From the NCBI GenBank assembly GCA_028139135.1, contig JAOINB010000002.1, positions 62,001 to 126,000 of the forward strand: a stretch of 64,000 nt of DNA, read 5' to 3'. Source of the stretch: Betaproteobacteria bacterium (lineage in GTDB: Bacteria > Pseudomonadota > Gammaproteobacteria > Burkholderiales > Burkholderiaceae_A). Numbering within the stretch: the stretch's first letter is position 1; every line of letters begins with the position of its first letter. The position numbers and the translations under genes were made by a program. Shown in pieces: positions 31,040 to 39,261 of the stretch. The notes under the pieces were generated by a model. It was not told the DNA's origin. It searched no databases and saw nothing but the letters and a program-made list of their open reading frames with translations.

Positions 31040-31933
31040 TTAAGAAAATGCCTTACGGTCAATTTTTTGAACCTTTATACGGCCTTTCTTAGGTACAAGA
31101 CGGATAGCTTCATTTCTAATCAGTTTTGTTAATTTCGCATCATTATTAAACTTTGGTACCGATGCAACAACCTCATCTATTAAATTATCAAAGTACGCCA
31201 CAGCCCCTGAAAGCCCCAGTTCTCTAGCTGAACTCATTCTACCCAGGACTTCATCTCTTCCAGTAGGTTTTCCAACGTCAGATGGATGTGCAATTACGTC
31301 GCGTATGTCATCCGCTACTTGATAAGCCTCACCTAACTTTTCTCCAAAAAGGCGCCAATTCTCGATCTCACTGCCAGCCGATGCCGCACCCGACATAACT
31401 GCAGCCTCGAATAACGCCCCAGTTTTTTCTCTCTGATATTGCTCTAATGACGCCCTCTTTTCACACTCCCATGCTTGACCAGCAATTATCCCAGACACAC
31501 TTCCAACCGATCTTGTTACCAAATTCAGTACCAACCTTAGGCGTGCAAAATGGCGTGTTTGACAATTATTTAGATGGCGAAATGCCTCAACTATTAACGC
31601 ATCCCCAGCCAAAATAGCTAGCCTTTCATCAAATTCCTTATGAACTGAGGGCCTACCTCTTCGCATATTCGCATCATCGAAACAAGGTAAATCATCATGG
31701 ACTAAGGACGCACAGTGAAGAAACTCAATTGCTACCGCAGCAGCAATGGCCAAATTTTTGTCATAATTATCGAAAGAATCAGCAATAGCTAGACAGAGCC
31801 GCGGCCGTATCCTAGCACCTCCTGGGAAAACTGCATGGTGCATCGCCATGTGGAGTCTTTTAGGCGAACCGGGACTACTACACTTCGACAATGCATTTTT
31901 TAAATGCAATTCGAGAATACTCTCAGGTTTCAT
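31040..31933 (-). CDS. crtE: Geranylgeranyl diphosphate synthase
   Basis: CrtE makes the C20 precursor shared by carotenoids (CrtB) and the bacteriochlorophyll tail (BchG). The 297-aa all-helical prenyltransferase has the first aspartate-rich motif DDLPCFDD at residues 80-87 with LVHD before it, and the second, VADDIRDV, near 212. The ATG at 31933 was chosen over an in-frame TTG two codons upstream. It faces bchO divergently across a region with two PpsR boxes. Confidence 0.92.
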   Translation of the reverse strand: MKPESILELHLKNALSKCSSPGSPKRLHMAMHHAVFPGGARIRPRLCLAIADSFDNYDKNLAIAAAVAIEFLHCASLVHDDLPCFDDANMRRGRPSVHKEFDERLAILAGDALIVEAFRHLNNCQTRHFARLRLVLNLVTRSVGSVSGIIAGQAWECEKRASLEQYQREKTGALFEAAVMSGAASAGSEIENWRLFGEKLGEAYQVADDIRDVIAHPSDVGKPTGRDEVLGRMSSARELGLSGAVAYFDNLIDEVVASVPKFNNDAKLTKLIRNEAIRLVPKKGRIKVQKIDRKAFS

Positions 31934-31965
31934 TAACACCCAATTTGTGATTTGTCGAATTATTG

Positions 31966-31994
31966 ATTAAAAAGAAAAAACTTCATTCTGTCAA
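31966..31994 (-). promoter_or_regulatory. Probable crtE promoter
   Basis: On the minus strand TTGACA (31989-31994) and TTTAAT (31966-31971) are 17 bp apart, about 33 nt before the crtE ATG. The -35 is one arm of a PpsR box. Confidence 0.5.
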
Positions 31995-32031
31995 TTCTTA
32001 TTGACAAATAATATGTAAAAATTATGTTACA
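31989..32031. promoter_or_regulatory. Tandem PpsR/CrtJ operators between crtE and bchO
   Basis: TGTCAATTCTTATTGACA (31989-32006) and TGTAAAAATTATGTTACA (32014-32031) both match TGT-N12-ACA exactly and are 7 bp apart. The first has perfect 6-bp half-sites. This is the best pair in the window and probably represses crtEF and bchO together. A plus-strand -35 TTGACA (32001-32006) with TATGTT 16 bp on (32023-32028) could be the bchO promoter, covered by both boxes. Confidence 0.75.
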
Positions 32032-32060
32032 CATAATTTGAATTGTTAAAAACTACAAAA

Positions 32061-32945
32061 ATGACTAAAGAACAATCTAAAAACAGATGGATTCAAACAG
32101 AAAATGTTAAGTGGTTTTGTCTGACTTCAAACTCATGGCAGGAGTTTGAAGCGAAAAGTAACAATGAATTAGTTTTGTTTTTACACGGGACCGGTGGTAG
32201 TTATGAATGTTGGGATGAAATCGCAAAGGGACTTAATCATAGCTTCGTTACTCTGTGTTTAGACTTGCCGGGACACGGGAAATCTGAAAATAATAAAACA
32301 TTCAAGTTAAGCTTACGAAATATTGCTCTAGAGCTAAGTCAATTGCTCAAGCTTTTAAACATAAAAAAATTAAAAACAATCGTTAGTCATTCGGCAGGCA
32401 CAACATTAGCAATAGAGTTATCAAACTGTAATAAACAAATTGAAGTAGAGAAAATTATTGGGATTAACCCCTCACTTGTTCCCCCGCCCTTCCACTTTAC
32501 CATGGCGCTAAGCCCCTTAATAAGTCCTTTTATTACGTCAGAAACTTCTGTATCTTGGTTGTCCAAAATGATCAATAACTCAACAATAATAGAAAAACTC
32601 TTGGACTCAACAGGTTCAAATTTAAAAGACCCTATCAAAAGAGATAGATACGCTAGGCTATTTAATAATAAAAAACATTTAAAAGGAGCCCTAAATTTTA
32701 TGGCAGAAACAGACGTTATGAGCGTTCTTCAAAATGTCCATTCTGCGAAAACAAAATTTTTTTTTATCATTGGCGCCAAAGATACCTGGGTAAGACCAGA
32801 GAATTTAAAAAATATTTTCAGCAAATATTTTCCACAAGCAAAAATTTTGGAGCTCGATGGGGGGCACTTGTTAAACGAAACTCACTCCAAGGAACTTTGC
32901 AAATTAATTCTCCAGGAATTAACGTATCGTGGTAACAGCATCTAA
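32061..32945 (+). CDS. bchO: BchO, alpha/beta hydrolase associated with magnesium chelatase genes
   Basis: BchO is a putative alpha/beta-fold hydrolase found beside bchI-bchD; its exact reaction is not established. The 294-aa protein has the oxyanion-hole HGTGGS at residues 42-47, a nucleophile elbow SHSAGT with Ser111, and a late histidine in LDGGHLLNETH. The frame is open to a TTG at 32043, but the ATG at 32061 is preferred. Unlike the common bchI-D-O operon on one strand, bchO here runs opposite to bchD and overlaps its 3' end by 27 nt. Confidence 0.88.
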   Translation: MTKEQSKNRWIQTENVKWFCLTSNSWQEFEAKSNNELVLFLHGTGGSYECWDEIAKGLNHSFVTLCLDLPGHGKSENNKTFKLSLRNIALELSQLLKLLNIKKLKTIVSHSAGTTLAIELSNCNKQIEVEKIIGINPSLVPPPFHFTMALSPLISPFITSETSVSWLSKMINNSTIIEKLLDSTGSNLKDPIKRDRYARLFNNKKHLKGALNFMAETDVMSVLQNVHSAKTKFFFIIGAKDTWVRPENLKNIFSKYFPQAKILELDGGHLLNETHSKELCKLILQELTYRGNSI

Positions 32946-34733
32946 TATCTTTTTCGAACTAGCTCGTGGTAAAGGAAGATAAGTAGCCCCAAGCTTATCA
33001 GCCAAAAATCTAGTTTTTGGCGCGGGGTTATCAGCTATATCAATAAATATAGATTTTATTGAGTGACTATTGAAAAGTTCGGCGCTCTTCAGAGATTCCT
33101 CAAATGCTTTACTTCTACCCCCAACTCCACTTTTTGTAACATTTGCTCCGCCATCACTCAGGATAACTAATACAGGAATTTTTCCATGGCTTAACTCAGA
33201 GCAACACAGATTAAATGCATGCTCTAAGGCTGCAGGCATGGGAGTCCCTCCACCACCCTTCAATCCCCTAAGACATTTTTTTGCTCGAACGAGAGATCTC
33301 GTTGGTTCTAATAATAAGTCACTATGCTTTCCCCTGAATGAAATAAGAGCAACTTCGTCTCTGCGAATATAACACTCAGCTAGAAGTAGCTCTACCGCTC
33401 CCTTGGCTTCTCCTAACCTTTTCGATGCCGAGGACCCTGAGGCATCGACCAAAAAAATAGTTGTATTACGGACTCGATTTCGTCTCTTGGAAACACGCAG
33501 ATCTTCGGGCAAGATACGCAAAAGCATATTTTCATCAAAATTTTTATAAGTTTGTCTTTCAACCTGATAGGGAAGAGCAGCTTGAATTGAATCAACGATT
33601 TTTATTTTATGAGGTAAGCCCTGACGCCATCGCATTGAGGAATAGTTTGTCCCACTACTTGTATTTCTTATAAACGTTTGTCCTCTTCCAAACGACGAAC
33701 TCCCCTTCAACCGTTTAGAAAGTTCCCCGGACAATATACTTTGTAAAAACTCTTTTGAAAGAAATATATTTTGCGTAGAAGAATCCAGGTTTGCAGGGCT
33801 ATCCTCTACTATCTCATTTTCGATACTTTGCCTCTCATCATCTCTTGACTCGATAATCGACGAATCCGATTTATCAATCTGATTACTTTCTTCCATTAAG
33901 TTCTCTTCTGTCGGAGCCTCGGTATCCTCATTCTCGACACTAAGTTGGTTTTCTTCTTCTTGTGAAGGAATTGACTTTGCTTTCGAAAGGAAAACTAACG
34001 ATGCTGCTATTTTAATGTCCTCGTCGTCTACCTGAATCCTTCCCCGCAAAGCAGCAATAACCTTAGAGACAGTGATCGCAAAGAAAACCTGACGGAAACC
34101 CTCAACCTTCAACTCAGAGGATATTGCGACTAACATTGATAACTGGTTAGCGTCTAAATTTACATCGGGAAAAATTTTTCTTGCACTATCCACATTTCGA
34201 ATTTCCTCTTCAGACATTGCCAGATTATCCAAATCATAGTCTTCGGCTAATTCTGCTCCAAGTATCGTTAGTGCTAGCCGTTCATTAATTGCGTGCGGGA
34301 CGTTTTGATTCTTATCTTCTTTATTGAAAGGTAATTCCTCGAACACTATTAATGAATTAAAACCACAATTACTTCCAGTAGTTATTTCAAGTGTTTTGTC
34401 TAAATCTGCACATAGTAGATTAGATACTGTCCTATCGATATTTCTTGTCAAACTTAAAAGAAGCACCTGACCATTATTCTTTTTTCTGCTTAGTAAGCTC
34501 TCTCGATAAACCTTAACTCCTTCTCTTAAAGAGCCTAAAAAATCTATTCCTCCTGTTAAATCTTCGGAACAAACATCCGATGGAATTGATGCGAGGCTCA
34601 TTCTCTTAGGAAGAATACTTTTCAAAGAGCCGATTAGGGCTTGTCGATACTCGAAATGGGGCAATTCAATTCTTATCCCAGCTAATTTATGCGGACACAC
34701 GGAAAAAATTTTTAAAATGTATTTAGCTATCAC
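32919..34733 (-). CDS. bchD: Magnesium chelatase D subunit
   Basis: BchD is the AAA+/von Willebrand A component that forms a two-ring complex with BchI and docks on BchH. The 604-aa protein has an N-terminal AAA+ region that lacks a good Walker A motif (as usual for D), a strongly acidic linker at about residues 255-320, and a C-terminal VWA domain with the MIDAS start FLVDASGSS near residue 430. Start is a GTG at 34733, 12 nt after bchI. The 3' end overlaps convergent bchO. Confidence 0.94.
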   Translation of the reverse strand: MIAKYILKIFSVCPHKLAGIRIELPHFEYRQALIGSLKSILPKRMSLASIPSDVCSEDLTGGIDFLGSLREGVKVYRESLLSRKKNNGQVLLLSLTRNIDRTVSNLLCADLDKTLEITTGSNCGFNSLIVFEELPFNKEDKNQNVPHAINERLALTILGAELAEDYDLDNLAMSEEEIRNVDSARKIFPDVNLDANQLSMLVAISSELKVEGFRQVFFAITVSKVIAALRGRIQVDDEDIKIAASLVFLSKAKSIPSQEEENQLSVENEDTEAPTEENLMEESNQIDKSDSSIIESRDDERQSIENEIVEDSPANLDSSTQNIFLSKEFLQSILSGELSKRLKGSSSFGRGQTFIRNTSSGTNYSSMRWRQGLPHKIKIVDSIQAALPYQVERQTYKNFDENMLLRILPEDLRVSKRRNRVRNTTIFLVDASGSSASKRLGEAKGAVELLLAECYIRRDEVALISFRGKHSDLLLEPTRSLVRAKKCLRGLKGGGGTPMPAALEHAFNLCCSELSHGKIPVLVILSDGGANVTKSGVGGRSKAFEESLKSAELFNSHSIKSIFIDIADNPAPKTRFLADKLGATYLPLPRASSKKILDAVTTIR

Positions 34734-34745
34734 TAAACTTTTTTC

Positions 34746-35762
34746 TTAATCAAATACTTCCGAAATCATTTTTTTTACACGAGTATCCGAACTAGACTCA
34801 TCCAAAGGGTCTCTTCTTAAGCGATGCCGAAGAGACATAACAGCTACATGTTTGACATGTTCCTCAGTTACCGAAAGGCTTCCATTTAGGGCTGCGCATG
34901 CTCTAGCAGCTTTACTCAGGGAAAGTTCCCCCCTTAAACCGTCCGTTTTTAGCATTAAGCAAAGCGCTGCAATTTTCTCAAGCGTTTTCTCTGGCACTTT
35001 TACTTTGCTAAGCTTAGTTCTCGCAGCCCTTATCTTTTTTGCCAAACCCAATTCTTTTGATAGCCATTTTTCCTTAAAAGCTTCCGGATTATCGTCAAAC
35101 TCCTGTCTTAACTTAACAACTTTAACCCTCTCTTCGAGATTTCCAGGAGTAGTCACATCTACTGAAAAAGCAAACCTATCTAATAATTGTGGCCTAAGCT
35201 CTCCCTCCTCTGGATTACCACTCCCTACAAGTACAAACTGTGCAGGGTGGTCAATTGACAAACCCTCTCTCTCAATAAGATTTATACCAGAAGCGGAAAC
35301 ATCAATAAGTAAATCAACCAAATGATCATCCAAAAGATTAACTTCATCAACATATAAAAATCCTCGGTTAGCGCTGGCAAGCAAGCCTGGCTCAAGTTGC
35401 TTATCACCCGACCGTAACGCTTTTTGAATATCTAATGAACCAATTATTCGGTCCTCCGTAGCACCCAATGGAAGATTGACTATGGGCACACTCCTATATT
35501 CACTAACTAATCTTTCCCCTTTTTTACAACGACTACATGCTCCAATCTCTTTAGAAGGAAAACAGTTAAACATACAATTTTTTATGGCTTTGATCTTTGG
35601 TAAAACATTAACTAAAGCCCTAATTGCAGTTGACTTTCCGGTGCCTCGATGGCCCATTACCAAAACACCCCCCATAAGAGGATCTACTGCAGATAACTTT
35701 AAGGCTAAGCACATTTCATCTTGTCCAATTATTGCTGTAAAGGGGTAATAGAATGCACTCAT
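34746..35762 (-). CDS. bchI: Magnesium chelatase ATPase I subunit
   Basis: BchI is the AAA+ ATPase driving Mg2+ insertion into protoporphyrin IX. The 338-aa protein has Walker A GHRGTGKST at residues 37-45, Walker B LYVDEVNLL near 130, and the family's cysteine-bearing insert (CMFNCF...GACSRC) between them. It begins MSAFYYPFTAIIGQDEM, matching the conserved start. It precedes bchD and is the rightmost recognisable photosynthesis gene; a small membrane-protein gene lies three bases upstream on the same strand. Confidence 0.97.
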   Translation of the reverse strand: MSAFYYPFTAIIGQDEMCLALKLSAVDPLMGGVLVMGHRGTGKSTAIRALVNVLPKIKAIKNCMFNCFPSKEIGACSRCKKGERLVSEYRSVPIVNLPLGATEDRIIGSLDIQKALRSGDKQLEPGLLASANRGFLYVDEVNLLDDHLVDLLIDVSASGINLIEREGLSIDHPAQFVLVGSGNPEEGELRPQLLDRFAFSVDVTTPGNLEERVKVVKLRQEFDDNPEAFKEKWLSKELGLAKKIRAARTKLSKVKVPEKTLEKIAALCLMLKTDGLRGELSLSKAARACAALNGSLSVTEEHVKHVAVMSLRHRLRRDPLDESSSDTRVKKMISEVFD

Positions 35763-35765
35763 GTT

Positions 35766-36035
35766 CTAATTTTTTCGTCTAATAAAAATTATCAAGGAGT
35801 AAAAGTGAAAAAGCCCCGAACACATCAGAAAAAACAAGCATAAACTTAGCCGATCTTTTGCAAACGATAACAGTGATGCCATTAACAAAATTCCTGAAAT
35901 AACATTATAGAAAAAGCTTTCTTTAAAAATATTTTTACTTCCCTTTGTTTTAAAAATCATTAGAAGCTCAAACAAGGACACTGTTATTATAACCCCTACC
36001 AAAACAAGAATTAAATCTTCATCAATCATTATCAT
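35766..36035 (-). CDS. Small membrane protein of unknown function upstream of bchI
   Basis: I do not recognise this gene. It encodes about 89 residues with three hydrophobic segments and no charged motif of note, ending in a basic IIFIRRKN. The ATG at 36035 has GAGG six bases upstream; an ATG at 36047 is also open. It stops three bases before bchI and begins 16 nt after the LON-domain gene, so it probably belongs to the transcript that carries bchI and bchD. A link to magnesium chelatase is inference from position alone. Confidence 0.6.
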   Translation of the reverse strand: MIMIDEDLILVLVGVIITVSLFELLMIFKTKGSKNIFKESFFYNVISGILLMASLLSFAKDRLSLCLFFLMCSGLFHFYSLIIFIRRKN

Positions 36036-36051
36036 GTCAAACCTCATAAAT

Positions 36052-36645
36052 TTACCGAAGGATAAAGTCAATTTTTTTTAGTCTTGCTAGAGGATCCATC
36101 TCTTCAAGAAGACTTTGTTTCTGTGCAGCTCCGATAGGTAACAACTCCGCCCATCTGTTAGCAACCCAACCTGCATCATTAAACCGATCGTCGAAATCGC
36201 CCATTTCCCTATTGACTGGGAATGTCTTTTTTCTATTTGCATTAAACAGGTCTTTGAGATCACTAGACAAACGACTAATACTTTCAGGAATTCGAACTAT
36301 GCTATCGCTTGTTACCTCACTGACTTCTGCGCTCCACAAGGAGTACCTTCCTCTGCTAGCTGAGTTTATCTTGAAACGTCCCTCCCCTTTAACACTTATC
36401 GAAAAAAGCGTTGGTTGCAAAGTTTCAAATCGAATAATTCTAGCCTTCGTACCAATATCATAAAATTCTTCAATTTCTCCAGGCGTGTTAGTTTCAAGAC
36501 CACGTTGAAGTAAAATAATACCAAAACACTTTTTCTCATCACTGGCCGCTCTAATCATTTTCAAATACCTAATTTCAAAGATGTTTAAGGACAAGATACC
36601 ATCTGGAAACAAACACATATTTAGCGGGAACAAGGGTAGGCTCAA
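36052..36645 (-). CDS. LON substrate-binding-domain protein (stand-alone)
   Basis: The roughly 197-aa product matches the N-terminal domain of Lon protease without ATPase or protease parts: LPLFPLN, CLFPDGILSLNIFEIRYLKMI and CFGIILL. Such stand-alone proteins are common in gammaproteobacteria but their role is unclear. The start is taken as TTG 36645, whose TTGA shares bases with the upstream chaN stop and has GGGAG six bases before it; the open frame further upstream lies inside chaN and is not conserved in character. Confidence 0.75.
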   Translation of the reverse strand: MSLPLFPLNMCLFPDGILSLNIFEIRYLKMIRAASDEKKCFGIILLQRGLETNTPGEIEEFYDIGTKARIIRFETLQPTLFSISVKGEGRFKINSASRGRYSLWSAEVSEVTSDSIVRIPESISRLSSDLKDLFNANRKKTFPVNREMGDFDDRFNDAGWVANRWAELLPIGAAQKQSLLEEMDPLARLKKIDFILR

Positions 36646-37517
36646 TCCCCTCTCCCAAGTAAATTTTCGCAAGGATCCTCCCTTGAGACAGCCTCGGTCA
36701 GCCAAATATAATCAGTGTCCGCGTCTTTAAACAGTTTTTTAATGACACTGTCTGTCGTTTCGAAAAGCCTATCTATTTCTAAAAATGCAATCGAAACAAC
36801 ATGGCTACTAGGATTTATTTTTTTTAATATTTGCGGGACTCCATAATCTCGTCTTACGTGTCCGTTGCCAGCTATCACAATAGCAGGAGCAACTGCAGTA
36901 GCTATTTGAGCTAAGCTAGCATCTCTATACCGTTGGACCTTAAACATAAAACTCAAAAGATCCCCCTCAACGACCCCGCAGTGACCCGCAACTAAATCAT
37001 TGATAAGTTTATCTTTTGATTGACTGTTAAGGACACTTTTATCAACAAGAGGATTCAGTGTATCTGACAGTGAAAACTTCTTCCCTAAATAAATATTATT
37101 AATATCTTCGTGAGATAAATTACCTCCGAAGACGGGCAAACTTAACTCTTCAAATTTTTTATATAAAACTTCATGAACTGGCCAACTCCAAGATTTTTTA
37201 TTAAAACCGATAATCTCAAGATCTTCTAATAGACTCCCGGAGTAAGTAATCTCATTTCCAGAAGACAAATGTTCTGATACAATCACAAATTTTTCGCTCT
37301 GGAGTTTACCTATTAAATCTGCTCTTGCTCTGTGCTGAAATAGATTATCGTGGATTTCACCTAACAAAATAATATCAGCGTTATGCATGGCAGAAATTAA
37401 ATCCTGTAAGTTGACCTGATTTTTTGTTTCGTACTCAAAAATTATCTCATTCCCAAGTAGGTTGCATGGAATTAAAAAAAATAATGTAATTAAGAAATGG
37501 GAACAAAATCTTTTCAC
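36642..37517 (-). CDS. ChaN-family haem-binding/uptake-type lipoprotein
   Basis: The 291-aa exported protein (signal peptide residues 1-22) belongs to the ChaN/Tiki-like family: LLGEIHDNLFQHRARADL, the central VVSEHL, and VIAGNGHVRRDYGVP near the end. ChaN of Campylobacter binds two stacked haems and is thought to act in iron/haem handling. A Cys at 18 (IPCNLLG) could be a lipobox variant, so it may be a lipoprotein. It is coupled to the LON-domain gene by a TTGA overlap. Nearness to tetrapyrrole genes is suggestive but not proof of a role there. Confidence 0.75.
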   Translation of the reverse strand: MKRFCSHFLITLFFLIPCNLLGNEIIFEYETKNQVNLQDLISAMHNADIILLGEIHDNLFQHRARADLIGKLQSEKFVIVSEHLSSGNEITYSGSLLEDLEIIGFNKKSWSWPVHEVLYKKFEELSLPVFGGNLSHEDINNIYLGKKFSLSDTLNPLVDKSVLNSQSKDKLINDLVAGHCGVVEGDLLSFMFKVQRYRDASLAQIATAVAPAIVIAGNGHVRRDYGVPQILKKINPSSHVVSIAFLEIDRLFETTDSVIKKLFKDADTDYIWLTEAVSREDPCENLLGRGD

Positions 37518-37628
37518 CTTAGCAAATCCTTATTTTATTAAGGTTCTGTTTTTATGCGTACTAATTGCTTCTCCAGCCTACTAATGATTGACAAAGCATG
37601 GCTGACGACGAGATGTATAATTAAAGAA

Positions 37629-38027
37629 TTAGTGTAAAGTTCTCGGAATCTGAAGATGAAAAACCGGAATTTCTGTATCAAATGGTGTTCCATCCTCTGC
37701 AACCATTTTGTATTTTCCCTGCATTGTTCCAACTGGTGTCGATATAACAGCACTACTTGTATACTCAAACCCTTCTCCAGGCTCAATAATTGGCTGCTGT
37801 CCAACAACCCCATCACCTACGACCTCCTGAACATCTCCATTCGCATCTGTAATCTGCCAGTACCGACTAAGTAACTTCACGGGGTGCCCACCCGTATTTA
37901 AAATTCTAATGGTGTAAGCAAAAACATATTTGTCAGCCTCCGGGGAAGAGTGTGCCTCCAAATATATGGGCTCCGCTTCAATCTCACATAAATATTTAAT
38001 TTCATTATCTTCAGACTTCAACACCAT
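37629..38027 (-). CDS. apaG: ApaG family protein (Co2+/Mg2+ efflux-associated)
   Basis: The 132-aa protein has the ApaG/FN3-like fold with YVFAYTIRILNTGGHPVKLLSRYW, QPIIEPGEGFEYTS and GTMQGKYKMV, all characteristic. ApaG is associated with cation resistance and with apaH, which is not here; its biochemical function is unsettled. The ATG at 38027 with GGAG six bases before it is preferred to an upstream TTG. The 111-nt gap after its stop shows no clear terminator. Confidence 0.9.
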   Translation of the reverse strand: MVLKSEDNEIKYLCEIEAEPIYLEAHSSPEADKYVFAYTIRILNTGGHPVKLLSRYWQITDANGDVQEVVGDGVVGQQPIIEPGEGFEYTSSAVISTPVGTMQGKYKMVAEDGTPFDTEIPVFHLQIPRTLH

Positions 38028-38045
38028 GATACTCTCCAAAAAAAG

Positions 38046-39239
38046 CTAACTCCCGATTAATAGGGGTGCTGCATAACCGGTAAGCTCAAGATACCCGAAT
38101 CCTATCTCTTTTTTACCGGAAATCATAGTGACAGCTCCTTCCCAATAATAATTCCCCGTGCTCTGCAATGCATCGACTTCCTGGTCACTCATTAACGGAA
38201 TTATACCGTATTCAACCTTATTAATAAAAATTGACTGTTCAACAGGGTAAATAGCCCCGGACCTTGGTGACCTCCAGTTTTTTCTAGTACTCCAAATTAT
38301 CTCGTTTTTATTTTTTAATTCTCCAACCTTTTGATTACCAAAAATACCATTAAACTCATGAATAAATTTCTTTTGTTGAGACTTATCGATAAAAGAATAA
38401 TCGCTCCAACCGATTGAACCATCTTGTTTTCTTATTTTGAAAACCATCAAACTAGAACCATCAATTAAATTAATTCCGATCCAGTCCCAGCCTACAAAAT
38501 CATCCATTAAAAGTTCACTCATCCATTCATGGTCCAACCAACCGATTCCGGACACTTTCCTATACTTCTTTTGATTAAAACCTAATTCACCGTTAATTGT
38601 TAAATTGGGCCTGCTGTAATAATAGCTCGCGTAATTCTTATTTGGACCCTTTTGGGAAAAACCATTTTCGCCATTCAGTACGGGGAACATGCGATATCCT
38701 AACTTTCCAGGAGGAGTGATTATCAAATTTAAATTAAATTTTCTTTGATTTATCCTTAAAAAATATTTATCCGCTTTTTCTTCCCTGAAGAATAAAATAT
38801 CCTCGAATTGAAGTCGCATGTCTTCTTTCTTTACATCCACAGGACCTATCCCTGGTCTACCAATTTTTTGAGCCGTAAATAACTTGTTCTGGTTAGGATC
38901 CGAAATTGAGCAGTGCACAAAAACTATTTGAGAAGAATCAAATGATGTATTTTCTTGAAATCTATATCTGGTACCTAAACGAAAGAAAGTTATCTGAAAA
39001 CCATATGATAAAGACATATCATTTAGCCAGCCAGTAAGGTACCACCACTCTAGACGGAATGAAGGATGAGAACCATGATCATTAGGAAAACGAATTATTT
39101 TTCCAGGCTTTACTTTTTCCCACAATATTTCACCATAATCGTCTGCCTCCGTTTTTTTTAAAAATAAAATATTTGAATAAGCAAAGAATGGAATACCGAA
39201 AAATATTGGTGAACTCAAAAATTTACGGCGACTAATCAT
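38046..39239 (-). CDS. AttH/CrtC-like secreted lipocalin hydrolase
   Basis: The 397-aa protein starts with a twin-arginine-like signal (SRRKFLSS, residues 3-10) and then resembles the AttH/carotenoid 1,2-hydratase superfamily: HPSFRLEWWYLTGWL, GYRMFPVLNG, GIGWLDHEWMSE and WDWIGINLIDGSSLM. It is distantly related to CrtC in the same window but is not the photosynthetic enzyme; such proteins normally sit with an FtsX-type ABC transporter, as here. Substrate is unknown; lipid or isoprenoid handling in the periplasm is a reasonable guess. Confidence 0.82.
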   Translation of the reverse strand: MISRRKFLSSPIFFGIPFFAYSNILFLKKTEADDYGEILWEKVKPGKIIRFPNDHGSHPSFRLEWWYLTGWLNDMSLSYGFQITFFRLGTRYRFQENTSFDSSQIVFVHCSISDPNQNKLFTAQKIGRPGIGPVDVKKEDMRLQFEDILFFREEKADKYFLRINQRKFNLNLIITPPGKLGYRMFPVLNGENGFSQKGPNKNYASYYYSRPNLTINGELGFNQKKYRKVSGIGWLDHEWMSELLMDDFVGWDWIGINLIDGSSLMVFKIRKQDGSIGWSDYSFIDKSQQKKFIHEFNGIFGNQKVGELKNKNEIIWSTRKNWRSPRSGAIYPVEQSIFINKVEYGIIPLMSDQEVDALQSTGNYYWEGAVTMISGKKEIGFGYLELTGYAAPLLIGS

Positions 39240-39261
39240 ATGAATCCTTTATTTTGATAAT

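Noticed and set aside
37538..37816. 92-codon minus-strand frame overlapping apaG
   Set aside because: It is in another frame of the clear ApaG gene and has no family features.
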